Positions 5,033 through 12,651 are shown, counted from the stretch's first letter. The stretch is DNA of 14,395 nucleotides from an uncultured Ruminococcus sp. (GCA_902803125.1 CADCOZ010000147.1:1-14395); one strand, 5' to 3'. Translations and numbers: made by a program. Notes: a model not told the origin generated them from the letters alone.

Positions 5033-7663
5033 TTATTCTTCGGTATTTTCACTGTTGGATTCATCGGAATTCTCGCTGCTTTCCGTGGAGCTTTGCGGCT
5101 GAGAACTGTCCTCAATGGAACTTTGCGGCTGAGAGCTGTCCTCGATGGAGCTTTGCGGCGGGGGTGACGGTTCTGAACTTTCTTCGGAAGATTCATCATA
5201 GATGGTGGGAATCCGGTCTAAAACACTTTTGGCTTTATTCACTTCTTTCCAAATGGCATCATAGCTGTCAGCGTTGTTAATGCGGTAGGTATACGTTGTG
5301 ACGACACTGTCAATGACGCTTTGCTGTTCGCTGTCGTATTCGCTGCGGTCAAGATAATACTGTATCTCTATGACGGCTTCGGAACGGTAACTGTTAAGCA
5401 AACGCTTCTGTTCTTCTTCATACTGCCGTCTGCTTTCCTCGGGGTCATCGGATTTTTCGGACGGTTCGGACGGTTTGGACGGTTCGGACGGTTTGGACGG
5501 TTCGGACGGATCGGACGAGGACGGCGTGGACGAACTCGGACGGGACGACTGCTGTTGTTTACTGCTTTCTTCGGAATTGAGCTGTTCATTGGTCTTGATT
5601 TTCTTCAACGCCGCAATCGCCGCATCTTTTTCCTTGCGAATCGTGGCAATATCCTTGGCTTTGTTGATTTTCTCGGTATAGTCTGCGATAATCTTCTGCA
5701 CCTGTTCATACTGTGCCACACGATATTCGTTGCCCTCTAACAACTGTTTTATTTCTTCAATGGCAGAGGCTTTGGCTTCTTCAAGGGCTTGGTCACTGGC
5801 CTGTTTTTTGCTTGCTTCTGCCTGCTTCCGGCTTTCCTCGGCTTCCTTTTCGACCTCTTTTTTGGTCTTGATGGTGCTGAGTTCGGCCACGGCCTGTGCA
5901 TAGAGGTCATTGACCTCAGAAGCCTTGGACGCTTCATTGATACGGGTCATATACTTGCGAATGATTTCTTCAACCTCCTGCTGTTGGGCGGCGGCATAGT
6001 TTTCCTTTTGGAAACTCTCCCGCAGCATTTTTTCAGCCTTGTCCTTACCTTCATTCAGCAGACGAGCCAGTTCTTCATCGTCCTTTTCCGACCATTTGCC
6101 CGTGCCGTCATACCATGTGATGGCACCACGGTTAAACGCATCCTGGAAAGACGTAACAATCGGCTTGGTGCCGCCTCTGTATTCATACCATACATCAGGA
6201 TACAGCGGATTGTCGCTGTATTTGGCCTTGGATACATCGACAGAGGTATCCTCGCCGTCCCTGACCTTACGGGCGACCACCACAAAGCGGAAGTCGTCAA
6301 AGTCATAACAGCAGGTGGACAGCGTGACAATGGTATCGTGTTCGTTCACATCGACCGGACAGTCAATGAACGAACGCATTCGCAGTTCATAGACATAATT
6401 CAGGAAATCATAATCACTGCTGAAGCTGCCCCGCAGATAGTTGAAAACCTCACCCTGCCATCTCAGCGTGTTGGTCTTGAAGATGGAGATGATCTTCCAC
6501 TGACTCTTTTCGTAGAGGGTGTTATAGGTAAAGACAGGTGTTTTCTGATAGAATTCCAGCTCATTATAATACATCAGGTTGGCAAACATTCTGCCGTCCT
6601 GCATATGGTGACCGTGCAGAATCATGTTCTTGCTGTCCAGTGAACTGCGGTAGTCCAAGAAAATGGAGCCGTCTTTGGTATAGTTGCCGTAGAAATCACG
6701 GTAGAGATAATAGGGGTCTTCACCGTTGGCAATCGCCTGGGCATCATTCGGTGACTGTACCACCACATAGTCAATGACCGTATTCGGCACGGTGATCCAG
6801 CCGACCGTATCACTGTTGGCACTCAGCAGTTTGGAGAAGTCAGACAGCACACCATCGGTACCGTCCTTGCTCTTTTTGGTATCGGAGTTTTCACCGTCTA
6901 CCGTTGACACCAGCAGGTCACGGATAGAAGAGGTGGTGCGGTCATTGATGGCCGGCTCAATGAACAGGATATTGAGCAGCATATAGGAAGAAACAATAAA
7001 CGTACAGATGGCCAGAATCAAAATGATTTTGCGAATGACATCGACCGGACGGTCACCCTTGCAGGGAATGAATCGTTTCCAGAAGGCACGTTTTTTCTTG
7101 GGGGACACGACCTTTTTCGCCGCCGTATACAGAATCGTGTTGAAGTCGGTGCCGAATTCCTCATGGGACGGCATCAGAACAATCAATTTGTTGTTGTATT
7201 CGGCGGTATAGGCATAGAAGTTTTGCTGTTCAATGCTGACAGACCCGCCGCTGATATCAATCAGTTCTTCCTCATCGGCGGCGGCGTTTTTCTTGACCTT
7301 TGTCTTTTTTTGTTTTTTAGGTTTGTCGGCGGTATGGGCGGTGTCGTCCTGCGTGGGGTCAAGGCAGGGGGATTCAATGCGTTTGACCTTGCTGACAATG
7401 CCAATGCTTTCAAAGAATTCCTCAGCCTGTTTTTGACTGTCCTTGGTCAGGGCATCGGCCACAAAGATCAATCCGATTTTATCCTCGCCGGAATCAGTGA
7501 CCCGCAGGGCTTCGGCCATGCTTTCACCTGTCAGGTTGATTTCCGTTTTATAGATAATATTCACCTGAATGCTGTTCAGCTTGGTAATGGTATCCTCAAA
7601 GCCTTTATCAGCGGTCTGACCAAAAGCCTTGCCGTTTCTGGGAAAATAAATCTCTGCATTCAT
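5033..7663 (-). CDS. srtB: Large membrane-anchored class B sortase with cytoplasmic CinA/MoaB-like domain and helical repeats
   Basis: An 876-residue protein, several times the usual sortase size. Order: residues 1-185, predicted cytoplasmic domain (EIYFPRNGKAF 4-14; IGLIFVADAL 63-72; LIVLMPS 160-166) interrupted by a Lys-rich insertion (about 114-126); membrane segment about 209-235; class B sortase about 270-466 with WITVPNTVIDYVVVQ (289-303), His352 in LHGHHMQDGRMF, Cys451 in LSTCCY and Arg459 in DFRFVVVARK; then three helical repeats of about 60 residues (about 543-599, 633-694, 759-822), separated by a Glu/Lys/Ala-rich coil and an EPSKPS linker (about 716-736); and an acidic Ser/Pro/Gln tail with PQSSIEDSSQ repeats (836-860). 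Topology would be N-in with catalysis outside. The only ATG is 7663; its GAGG is about 12 bases upstream, a long spacing. It is the first gene of the three-gene cluster. Confidence 0.92.
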   Translation of the reverse strand: MNAEIYFPRNGKAFGQTADKGFEDTITKLNSIQVNIIYKTEINLTGESMAEALRVTDSGEDKIGLIFVADALTKDSQKQAEEFFESIGIVSKVKRIESPCLDPTQDDTAHTADKPKKQKKTKVKKNAAADEEELIDISGGSVSIEQQNFYAYTAEYNNKLIVLMPSHEEFGTDFNTILYTAAKKVVSPKKKRAFWKRFIPCKGDRPVDVIRKIILILAICTFIVSSYMLLNILFIEPAINDRTTSSIRDLLVSTVDGENSDTKKSKDGTDGVLSDFSKLLSANSDTVGWITVPNTVIDYVVVQSPNDAQAIANGEDPYYLYRDFYGNYTKDGSIFLDYRSSLDSKNMILHGHHMQDGRMFANLMYYNELEFYQKTPVFTYNTLYEKSQWKIISIFKTNTLRWQGEVFNYLRGSFSSDYDFLNYVYELRMRSFIDCPVDVNEHDTIVTLSTCCYDFDDFRFVVVARKVRDGEDTSVDVSKAKYSDNPLYPDVWYEYRGGTKPIVTSFQDAFNRGAITWYDGTGKWSEKDDEELARLLNEGKDKAEKMLRESFQKENYAAAQQQEVEEIIRKYMTRINEASKASEVNDLYAQAVAELSTIKTKKEVEKEAEESRKQAEASKKQASDQALEEAKASAIEEIKQLLEGNEYRVAQYEQVQKIIADYTEKINKAKDIATIRKEKDAAIAALKKIKTNEQLNSEESSKQQQSSRPSSSTPSSSDPSEPSKPSEPSKPSEPSEKSDDPEESRRQYEEEQKRLLNSYRSEAVIEIQYYLDRSEYDSEQQSVIDSVVTTYTYRINNADSYDAIWKEVNKAKSVLDRIPTIYDESSEESSEPSPPPQSSIEDSSQPQSSIEDSSQPQSSTESSENSDESNSENTEE
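5087..5157 (-). repeat. 30-base tandem repeats in the sortase C-terminal tail
   Basis: Two and a half near-identical 30-base units encode PQSSIEDSSQ copies at the end of the large sortase. The copies differ by a few bases only, and their length keeps the frame. Confidence 0.75.
5459..5510 (-). repeat. 18-base tandem repeats encoding an EPSKPS linker
   Basis: Alternating 9-base blocks GGACGGTTC and GGACGGTTT (+ strand) form 18-base repeats that encode the Ser/Pro/Glu/Lys linker between the second and third helical repeats of the large sortase. Confidence 0.8.
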
Positions 7664-7679
7664 TTCTTATATCAACCTC

Positions 7680-7743
7680 AATTCATAATTCATAATGTGA
7701 AAAGCCAATAAATTCAGCAAATTATGCATTATGCATTATTCAT
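7680..7743. repeat. ATGAATA/ATGCATA low-complexity intergenic repeat
   Basis: Read on the - strand, AATGAATAATGCATAATGCATAAT follows and overlaps the thiI stop codon (split here as AATGAATAATGC and ATAATGCATAAT), and ATTATGAATTATGAATTG precedes the large sortase. The same motif family appears at 10695-10732, 12652-12690 and 12751-12774, always between genes. Confidence 0.6.
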
Positions 7744-8915
7744 TCCTTCTGTATGTCACGGACAACGGTATTTTGAACGGCTTCCTCAATGAGAACAGCA
7801 CTGTCAAGGTGGGATTCTTCTGCCAAAACCTTGGCCAATTCCGGTCGGGTGCGGGGGTGTCGGGGGGTAAACACCGTACAGCAGTCCTCATAGGGCTGGA
7901 TGGAGATATCGAAGGTGTCAATGCGGCGGGAAATTTCAATGATTTCCTCCTTGTCCATGCCGAGCAGAGGACGGAATACCGGCATCCGACATACCGCATC
8001 GGTGCAGGCTATCGCACCAATCGTTTGACTGGCCACCTGTCCGAGGCTTTCACCGGTAATCAGTGCCTGCGCCCCTTTGGCGGCGGCTAACTGCTGGGCG
8101 ATTTCCATCATGAACCGCCGCATGATGATGGTGAAGTATTCTTCTTTGCATTTCTCACGAATCTGTTCCTGTATTTTGGTGAACGGCACGGTGTACATTT
8201 TCAGGCGGCCGCTGTAGGCGGCTACCCGCTGAAGCAGTTCAACTACCTTTTGTTCGGCTCGTTCACTGGTGTAGGGGGGACTGGCAAAGTGTACCGCCAT
8301 CAGCTCCAAGCCTCGCTTGGCCATCATATAGGCGGCCACAGGACTGTCAATGCCGCCGGAAATCAACACACAGGCTTTCCCGCCGGTGCCGACCGGAATA
8401 CCGCCGGCTCCACGCTCCAGTCCGGCACGGATATAGGCACCGAAATCACGCACCTCAACGGTGACGATAACATCGGGTTCATGTACATTCACGGTCAGGT
8501 GAGGAAACTTCTCCAATAGGTATTCTCCCATCGCCGCACTGATTTCCGGTGAAGTATAGGCGAATTTCTTATCGGAACGCTTGGCTTCCACCTTAAAGGT
8601 CTGTACGCCGTCAAGGGTATCGGCCAAATAGTCGGCGGCGGCTATTTTCATCTGCTCAAGGTCTTTCTCCGCCACACACGCACGGGCATATGCCGCTATG
8701 CCGAAAATCTTGGATACACAGTCGGCGGTTTCGTCCATGTCAATGGCATCGTTTAGCGGCTCTACATAAATCGTGGACTGTGCCGCCCGTACCTGAAAGG
8801 CTCCGATAACAGCCAAGCGGCGGCGAAGGCACCGCAGGAGGGTATCTTCAAAGTTTTTTCTATTCAGTCCCTTGAGAACGATCTCACCAAGTTTTAATAA
8901 AATAATTTCTTTCAT
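7740..8915 (-). CDS. thiI: tRNA 4-thiouridine synthase ThiI
   Basis: A 391-residue cytosolic enzyme that adenylates tRNA uridine-8 and inserts sulfur to give 4-thiouridine; the family can also serve thiamin thiazole synthesis. The N-terminal ferredoxin-like and THUMP region is about 1-165, with the PP-loop ATP site SGGIDSP at 186-192 and the Gram-positive-type Cys pair YEDCCTVFTPRHPRTRP at 342-358. The rhodanese domain of the E. coli enzyme is absent, as usual in Firmicutes. I start at ATG 8915, where AAGGAG is 7 bases upstream and the conserved MKEIILLKLGEIVLKG begins; the open frame runs 32 codons further, into the end of nifS. It lies 68 bases after nifS, the expected sulfur donor, and the two are probably co-transcribed. 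Confidence 0.95.
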   Translation of the reverse strand: MKEIILLKLGEIVLKGLNRKNFEDTLLRCLRRRLAVIGAFQVRAAQSTIYVEPLNDAIDMDETADCVSKIFGIAAYARACVAEKDLEQMKIAAADYLADTLDGVQTFKVEAKRSDKKFAYTSPEISAAMGEYLLEKFPHLTVNVHEPDVIVTVEVRDFGAYIRAGLERGAGGIPVGTGGKACVLISGGIDSPVAAYMMAKRGLELMAVHFASPPYTSERAEQKVVELLQRVAAYSGRLKMYTVPFTKIQEQIREKCKEEYFTIIMRRFMMEIAQQLAAAKGAQALITGESLGQVASQTIGAIACTDAVCRMPVFRPLLGMDKEEIIEISRRIDTFDISIQPYEDCCTVFTPRHPRTRPELAKVLAEESHLDSAVLIEEAVQNTVVRDIQKE

Positions 8916-8983
8916 GCGGTTACTCCTTACTTTGTCAATAACATCAGGATAGTGACGGATAACATAAAAAGAGTGTACCACTT

Positions 8984-10120
8984 TTAGCGGCTGCTTGCAA
9001 GGGTTTGACACGCATTTTCCAATTCTTCACAAAAATAATCAATGTCTTCTCGTGTGGTATAGCGGGAGAAGCTCAATCGGATGGCAGAGTCAATATATTC
9101 TTTGGGCAGACCCATTGCTGTCAGCACATGACTTTTTTGTCCCTTGGCACACGCCGACCCGCCGGATACATAGATATGCTTCTGTGCCAAATGGTGCAAA
9201 AGCGTTTCCGAGCGGAACCCCACCGCCGACAAATTCAGGATATACGGCATACTGTCCGCAGAGGAATGAATGACCACGTTAGCCATCGCCGACAGCCGTT
9301 GACGGGCATAGGCGTTCAGTGTCTGCATCTGTTCCCATTCCTGCTGACAGTCCGGCAAAACCCGCACCGCTTCACCCATCGCACAAATCAGCGGCACGGC
9401 TTCGGTGCCGGGACGAATACGTCTTTGCTGTTCGCCGCCATAGTGCAGAGGGACGATATGCGTTCCTTTTTTGATGTATAAAGCACCGACTCCCTTGGGA
9501 CCGTGTATTTTGTGACTGCTGACGCTGAGCAGGTCAATGCCCCATTTTTTGGGTTTCAGCGGCATCTTACCGAACGCCTGCACCGCATCTACATGGAACA
9601 GGGCAGGAGATTTGGCTCTGTCAATCATTTTCCGCACGGCTTCAATCGGCTGTATGGCACCGGTTTCATTGTTCACCGCCATCATGCTGACCAAAATGGT
9701 TTGGCTGTCAATGGCCTGTGACAATTCTTCCAAACGAACACAGCCCTGCTCATTCACCGGCAGATACACCACCTCAAAGCCTTGTTTTTCCAGTACCTGC
9801 ATGGCCGCCAAAACCGAAGAGTGTTCCACGGCGGTGGTAATGATTTTTTTTCCGCGGCGGCACAGTGCCTTGGCGGCACCGAAAACAGCGGTATTGTTGC
9901 TTTCCGTCCCGCCGGAGGTGAAAATAATCTCTTCTTTGTTGACCGACAGCACCGCCGCAATTCTTTCCCGACTTTTGTCCACTTCTGTTTGTGATAAGAA
10001 ACCCATCGTATGCAAAGAGGAGGGGTTGCCATAGATTTCTGTCATCATTTGTATTGCTTTTTGTGCCGCTTCCGGACACACGACCGTTGTTGCACTGTTA
10101 TCAAGATAGATTTCTTTCAT
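8984..10120 (-). CDS. nifS: Cysteine desulfurase, NifS/IscS family
   Basis: A 378-residue PLP enzyme that takes sulfur from cysteine as an enzyme persulfide and passes it on. Visible marks are LDNSATT (6-12), TSGGTESNN (68-76), His100 in AVEHSS, NNETG (150-154), the PLP lysine K204 in SSHKIHGPKG and the persulfide Cys324 in GGSACAKGQ. Length fits the family. ATG 10120 is chosen because AAGGTG is 6 bases upstream; a GTG three codons earlier lies on top of that site. thiI directly downstream makes ThiI the likely partner. It is divergent from spoVAC, with about 117 bases between them. nadA is also nearby; in Bacillus a NifS-type protein serves NadA, so a second role is possible but not shown. 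Confidence 0.95.
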   Translation of the reverse strand: MKEIYLDNSATTVVCPEAAQKAIQMMTEIYGNPSSLHTMGFLSQTEVDKSRERIAAVLSVNKEEIIFTSGGTESNNTAVFGAAKALCRRGKKIITTAVEHSSVLAAMQVLEKQGFEVVYLPVNEQGCVRLEELSQAIDSQTILVSMMAVNNETGAIQPIEAVRKMIDRAKSPALFHVDAVQAFGKMPLKPKKWGIDLLSVSSHKIHGPKGVGALYIKKGTHIVPLHYGGEQQRRIRPGTEAVPLICAMGEAVRVLPDCQQEWEQMQTLNAYARQRLSAMANVVIHSSADSMPYILNLSAVGFRSETLLHHLAQKHIYVSGGSACAKGQKSHVLTAMGLPKEYIDSAIRLSFSRYTTREDIDYFCEELENACQTLASSR

Positions 10121-10137
10121 AAATATCACCTTATACT

Positions 10138-10167
10138 CTCATAATTGCCGTCATTAGCGGTACACTA
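10138..10167 (+). promoter_or_regulatory. Candidate forespore (sigma-G/F-like) promoter of spoVAC
   Basis: CTCATA (10138-10143), 17 bases, then TACACTA (10161-10167). This is a partial match to the sigma-G pattern (GCATA or GAATA, then CATACTA) and lies about 70 bases before spoVAC, whose homologues are forespore-expressed. The match is imperfect. Confidence 0.35.
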
Positions 10168-10237
10168 TATCTAAAGGACAGCCACTTGGGGCTTGAACTA
10201 ATTGCTGCCCACTACCCACGATAAAGGAACTGATGCT

Positions 10238-10678
10238 ATGAATCTTTCTCAGGAACAATATGCCCGCATGGTACAGCGGGTTTCTCCTAAAAGCAGTCTG
10301 GTGAAGGACTGTTTATGTGCCTTTGCGGTCGGCGGTCTGATATGCGTCATCGGTCAGCTGTTGACCGACACGTATCAATTGACTTGGGGGCTTTCTTTGC
10401 CGGATGCCCGTTGTTTCACCGGCATAACGCTGGTGGCGATATCCGCTCTGCTGACAGCCCTTGGTTTATACGATAACATCGCCCGTTTGGCAGGAGCCGG
10501 CACCTTGGTACCCATCACCGGCTTTGCCAATGCCGTTGTCGCTCCCGCCATCGAATTCAAAACCGAAGGTCTGGTTATGGGCTTGGGTGCCAAAATGTTC
10601 ATCATCGCCGGCCCCGTCATCGTCTACGGCACCGTGGCCGCCACCCTCTACGGGCTTATCCTCTACGCCTTCCGTTAG
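10238..10678 (+). CDS. spoVAC: Stage V sporulation protein AC
   Basis: A 146-residue integral membrane protein of the SpoVA channel family. SpoVAC takes part in moving dipicolinic acid across the inner spore membrane and in Bacillus acts as a mechanosensitive channel. Family marks are SPKSSLVKDCLCAFAVGGLICVIGQ (16-40, here quoted only in part as AFAVGGLICVIGQ), LGLYD (75-79), GAGTLVPITGFANAVV (86-101) and PAIEFKTEG (103-111). The IEFKTEG stretch separates it from SpoVAE. About four membrane segments are likely. ATG 10238 is used because AAAGGA is 9 bases upstream; the upstream in-frame ATG adds 12 unrelated residues. The usual partners spoVAD and spoVAE are not next to it, so it is solitary here. 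Confidence 0.92.
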   Translation: MNLSQEQYARMVQRVSPKSSLVKDCLCAFAVGGLICVIGQLLTDTYQLTWGLSLPDARCFTGITLVAISALLTALGLYDNIARLAGAGTLVPITGFANAVVAPAIEFKTEGLVMGLGAKMFIIAGPVIVYGTVAATLYGLILYAFR

Positions 10679-10694
10679 CGGAGAAATAGAAAAA

Positions 10695-10732
10695 ATGAAT
10701 AATGAATAATGAAAAATGAAAAATGAATAATG
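10695..10732. repeat. ATGAATA/ATGAAAA low-complexity intergenic repeat
   Basis: Five consecutive 7-base steps of ATGAATA or ATGAAAA type follow the spoVAC stop. It is the same family as the repeats at 7680, 12652 and 12751. Confidence 0.6.
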
Positions 10733-10769
10733 TTTGATGAGGTCAAGTCAGCGAATTTAGGGAAGGGGT

Positions 10770-10811
10770 CTGGGGAAACCCCTTTTTTCGCCAGAAAAGG
10801 GGTTTCCCCAG
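10770..10811. repeat. Perfect 17-bp palindrome, terminator-like
   Basis: CTGGGGAAACCCCTTTT (10770-10786) and its exact complement (10795-10811) flank an 8-base loop. No T run follows the outer stem, but each arm itself contains GGGG-AAA-CCCC followed by T, a miniature terminator on both strands. It probably ends the spoVAC transcript, or it is a dispersed intergenic palindrome. Confidence 0.55.
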
Positions 10812-10854
10812 GGTGGCTGTCCTGAGATAAAGAAGACAAAATATACAGAATTTC

Positions 10855-10883
10855 TTGTAAAATCAGAAAAGATATGGTATGAT
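10855..10883 (+). promoter_or_regulatory. Sigma-A-type promoter of the flavin reductase-rubredoxin gene
   Basis: TTGTAA (10855-10860), exactly 17 bases, then TATGAT (10878-10883). The start would be near 10890, leaving a short leader of about 27 bases that contains the ribosome site. Confidence 0.7.
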
Positions 10884-10916
10884 AAAAGATAAAGATGTAA
10901 TAAGGGGGACCCGTAA

Positions 10917-11564
10917 ATGTATGATAAAATTCTGACATCCCTTTCCTACGGTATGTGTGCCATCGGTTCCAAGGGACTCACAGCCGCCAACGCCTGTATT
11001 GTCAATACGGTAATACAGATTTCTTCCTATCCCATGACGGTCGCCGTCAGCATCAACCACAGCAACTTTACCAACGAATGTATCAGACGCACCGGCTTGT
11101 TTACCGTCAATGTGCTGTCCGAAAATACGTCCGGTGCCGTCATCGGGGCGTTGGGCTTCACCTCCGGACGGGACGGCAATAAGCTCGACAACGTCCGGCA
11201 CAAGATTTTGCAGGAAGGGGTTCCTGTCATTCAGGAGGATATCTGCTGTTGGTTCCTGTGTAAGGTGGTGCATTCCGTGGAAACCGTTACCCATACGATT
11301 TTCATCGCAGAACCGATGGCCGGCAGTGAATCTATCAAGGGCAAACCCATGACCTATGAGTTCTACACCAAGGTCATCAAGGGCAAATCACCCAAATTTG
11401 CTCCCACTTATCTGCCGGAGGAAGAAGAAATTCTCGAAAAACATACCTGCACCATTTGTAAATTCGATTATATCGACCCGCTCATTCCCTTTGAGGAACT
11501 GCCCGACAGCTGGATTTGTCCCATCTGTGGAGCACCAAAATCCGTATTCCGCAAAATGGAATGA
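10917..11564 (+). CDS. Flavin reductase-like FMN-binding protein fused to a short rubredoxin domain
   Basis: A 215-residue predicted cytosolic electron carrier. Residues 1-155 match the flavin reductase-like FMN-binding fold (GLTAANACIVNTV at 20-32, TVAVSINHSNFT 41-52, GLFTVNVLSE 60-69). Residues 174-213 are a rubredoxin-like iron site with CTIC (178-181) and CPIC (201-204), PFEELPDSW before the second pair and GAPKSVF after it. The spacing between the Cys pairs is 19 residues, about ten fewer than in ordinary rubredoxin. Such fusions, called high-molecular-weight rubredoxin in acetogens, pass electrons from NADH to flavodiiron proteins that detoxify oxygen or NO; that role is inferred. ATG 10917 has AAGGGGG about 8 bases upstream. 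It is followed after 133 bases by nadA. Confidence 0.9.
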   Translation: MYDKILTSLSYGMCAIGSKGLTAANACIVNTVIQISSYPMTVAVSINHSNFTNECIRRTGLFTVNVLSENTSGAVIGALGFTSGRDGNKLDNVRHKILQEGVPVIQEDICCWFLCKVVHSVETVTHTIFIAEPMAGSESIKGKPMTYEFYTKVIKGKSPKFAPTYLPEEEEILEKHTCTICKFDYIDPLIPFEELPDSWICPICGAPKSVFRKME

Positions 11565-11614
11565 ACGTCCCCCTTTTACTTGGCGATACCTATTTTATCA
11601 CACAGCCGCTATGA

Positions 11615-11653
11615 TGTCAAGCATACTTGACAATATTCATCTTATACTTGACA
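11615..11653 (+). promoter_or_regulatory. Candidate operator with three CTTGACA half-sites upstream of nadA
   Basis: TGTCAAG (11615-11621) and CTTGACA (11626-11632) form a perfect inverted repeat around 4 bases. A third CTTGACA (11647-11653), again preceded by ATA, repeats the right half 21 bases further. In Firmicutes nad genes are often controlled by the nicotinate-responsive repressor NiaR/YrxA; a link to it is inference. TTGACA also resembles a -35 box, but I find no well-spaced -10. Confidence 0.5.
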
Positions 11654-11697
11654 TTCCTCGGCGGCATATTTTTCACAAAAGAAACGGATGATGCAAA

Positions 11698-12621
11698 ATG
11701 TCGATGACCATCAAAGAAATGCAAGGCGAGATTCTACGCCTGAAGAAAGAAAAAGATATCTGTATTCTGGCGCACAGCTATCAGGCACACGAAATACTGG
11801 AGGTGGCAGACTATACCGGCGACTCCTATGCCCTGAGCAAATTAGCCGCACAGGCTCCTCACAGCACCATGCTGATGTGTGGGGTTCGCTTCATGGCCGA
11901 AACGGTCAAGATTCTGTCGCCCGAAAAGAAGGTACTGCTTTCTAATCCTATCGCCGGCTGTCCCATGGCAGAACAGTTCACCAAAGAAGCGATACTCGCC
12001 TATAAAGCCCAACACCCGACCTGTACCGTGGTGGCGTATATCAATACCACCGCCGAACTGAAAACCGTTTGTGATGTCTGCGTCACTTCTGCCTCTGCTG
12101 TCAAGATTGTCAGCCAACTCGAAAACCCCGATATCCTGTTTATTCCCGACTGCAATCTGGGGTCTTATGTTGCCAAACAGCTGCCGAACAAACAGATAGC
12201 CCTGATGCAGGGCGGCTGTCCGGTTCATGCGGCGGTCACTGCCGAACAGGCTCGTCAAGCCAGACAAGCCCACCCCCAAGCCCTTCTGTTGGTGCATCCC
12301 GAATGTATCCCCGCTGTGGCTCAGCAAGCCGATTATATCGGGTCCACCAGTGGTATCATGGATTTTGCTATCCGTTCCGACCATACCGAGTTCATTATTG
12401 GCACCGAAAACAGTATTGCCGAGCATCTCCAATATCTCTGTCCGGACAAGCGGTTTTATTTGCTGTCGAAGTCCCTCATCTGTTCCGACATGAAAGCCAC
12501 CACCCTTGCAGACGTTCTGCACTGCTGTCAGGGTACCGGCGGCGAAGAGATTCAGCTTCCCGCCGACACCATCACCCACGCCCGCCGCTGTATTGACGCT
12601 ATGATATCCCTTGGAGGCTGA
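11698..12621 (+). CDS. nadA: Quinolinate synthase NadA
   Basis: A 307-residue 4Fe-4S enzyme that condenses iminoaspartate with dihydroxyacetone phosphate to quinolinate in de novo NAD synthesis. Family marks are AHSYQAHEILEVADYTGDS (25-43), CGVRFMAE (61-68), NPIAGCPMAE (83-92), DCNLGSYV (151-158), GGCPVH (172-177), HPEC (200-203), GSTSGI (215-220) and GTGGEE (279-284). By position the cluster ligands should be Cys88, Cys174 and Cys262 (LICSDMKATTL). Length is normal. The start ATG 11698 has only a weak ribosome site; ATG 11704 is possible. nadB and nadC, often adjacent, are not in this window. It may be transcribed with the flavin reductase-rubredoxin gene or from its own operator region. Confidence 0.95.
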   Translation: MSMTIKEMQGEILRLKKEKDICILAHSYQAHEILEVADYTGDSYALSKLAAQAPHSTMLMCGVRFMAETVKILSPEKKVLLSNPIAGCPMAEQFTKEAILAYKAQHPTCTVVAYINTTAELKTVCDVCVTSASAVKIVSQLENPDILFIPDCNLGSYVAKQLPNKQIALMQGGCPVHAAVTAEQARQARQAHPQALLLVHPECIPAVAQQADYIGSTSGIMDFAIRSDHTEFIIGTENSIAEHLQYLCPDKRFYLLSKSLICSDMKATTLADVLHCCQGTGGEEIQLPADTITHARRCIDAMISLGG

Positions 12622-12624
12622 AAC

Positions 12625-12648
12625 GGGGACGTTCTTTCGAACGTCCCC
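12625..12648 (+). terminator. Hairpin after nadA, probable weak terminator
   Basis: A perfect 10-bp stem (GGGGACGTTC and GAACGTCCCC) with loop TTTC, starting 3 bases after the nadA stop. No T run follows, so termination by this hairpin alone is uncertain; it may instead protect the 3' end. Confidence 0.5.
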
Positions 12649-12651
12649 TCA

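Noticed and set aside
5789..6643. Long open frame on the + strand opposite the large sortase
   Set aside because: It is antisense to a clear sortase gene with catalytic motifs and has no recognisable protein features.
7163..7711. Open frame on the + strand opposite the start of the large sortase
   Set aside because: Antisense shadow; the sortase reading frame shares a homologous domain with its neighbour, which supports the - strand.
8926..8945. TTGACA just before thiI as a promoter
   Set aside because: It is only a few bases from the ribosome site, with no room for a -10 box ahead of the start codon.
11842..12579. Long open frame on the - strand opposite nadA
   Set aside because: It is a shadow of nadA, whose motifs are complete on the + strand.
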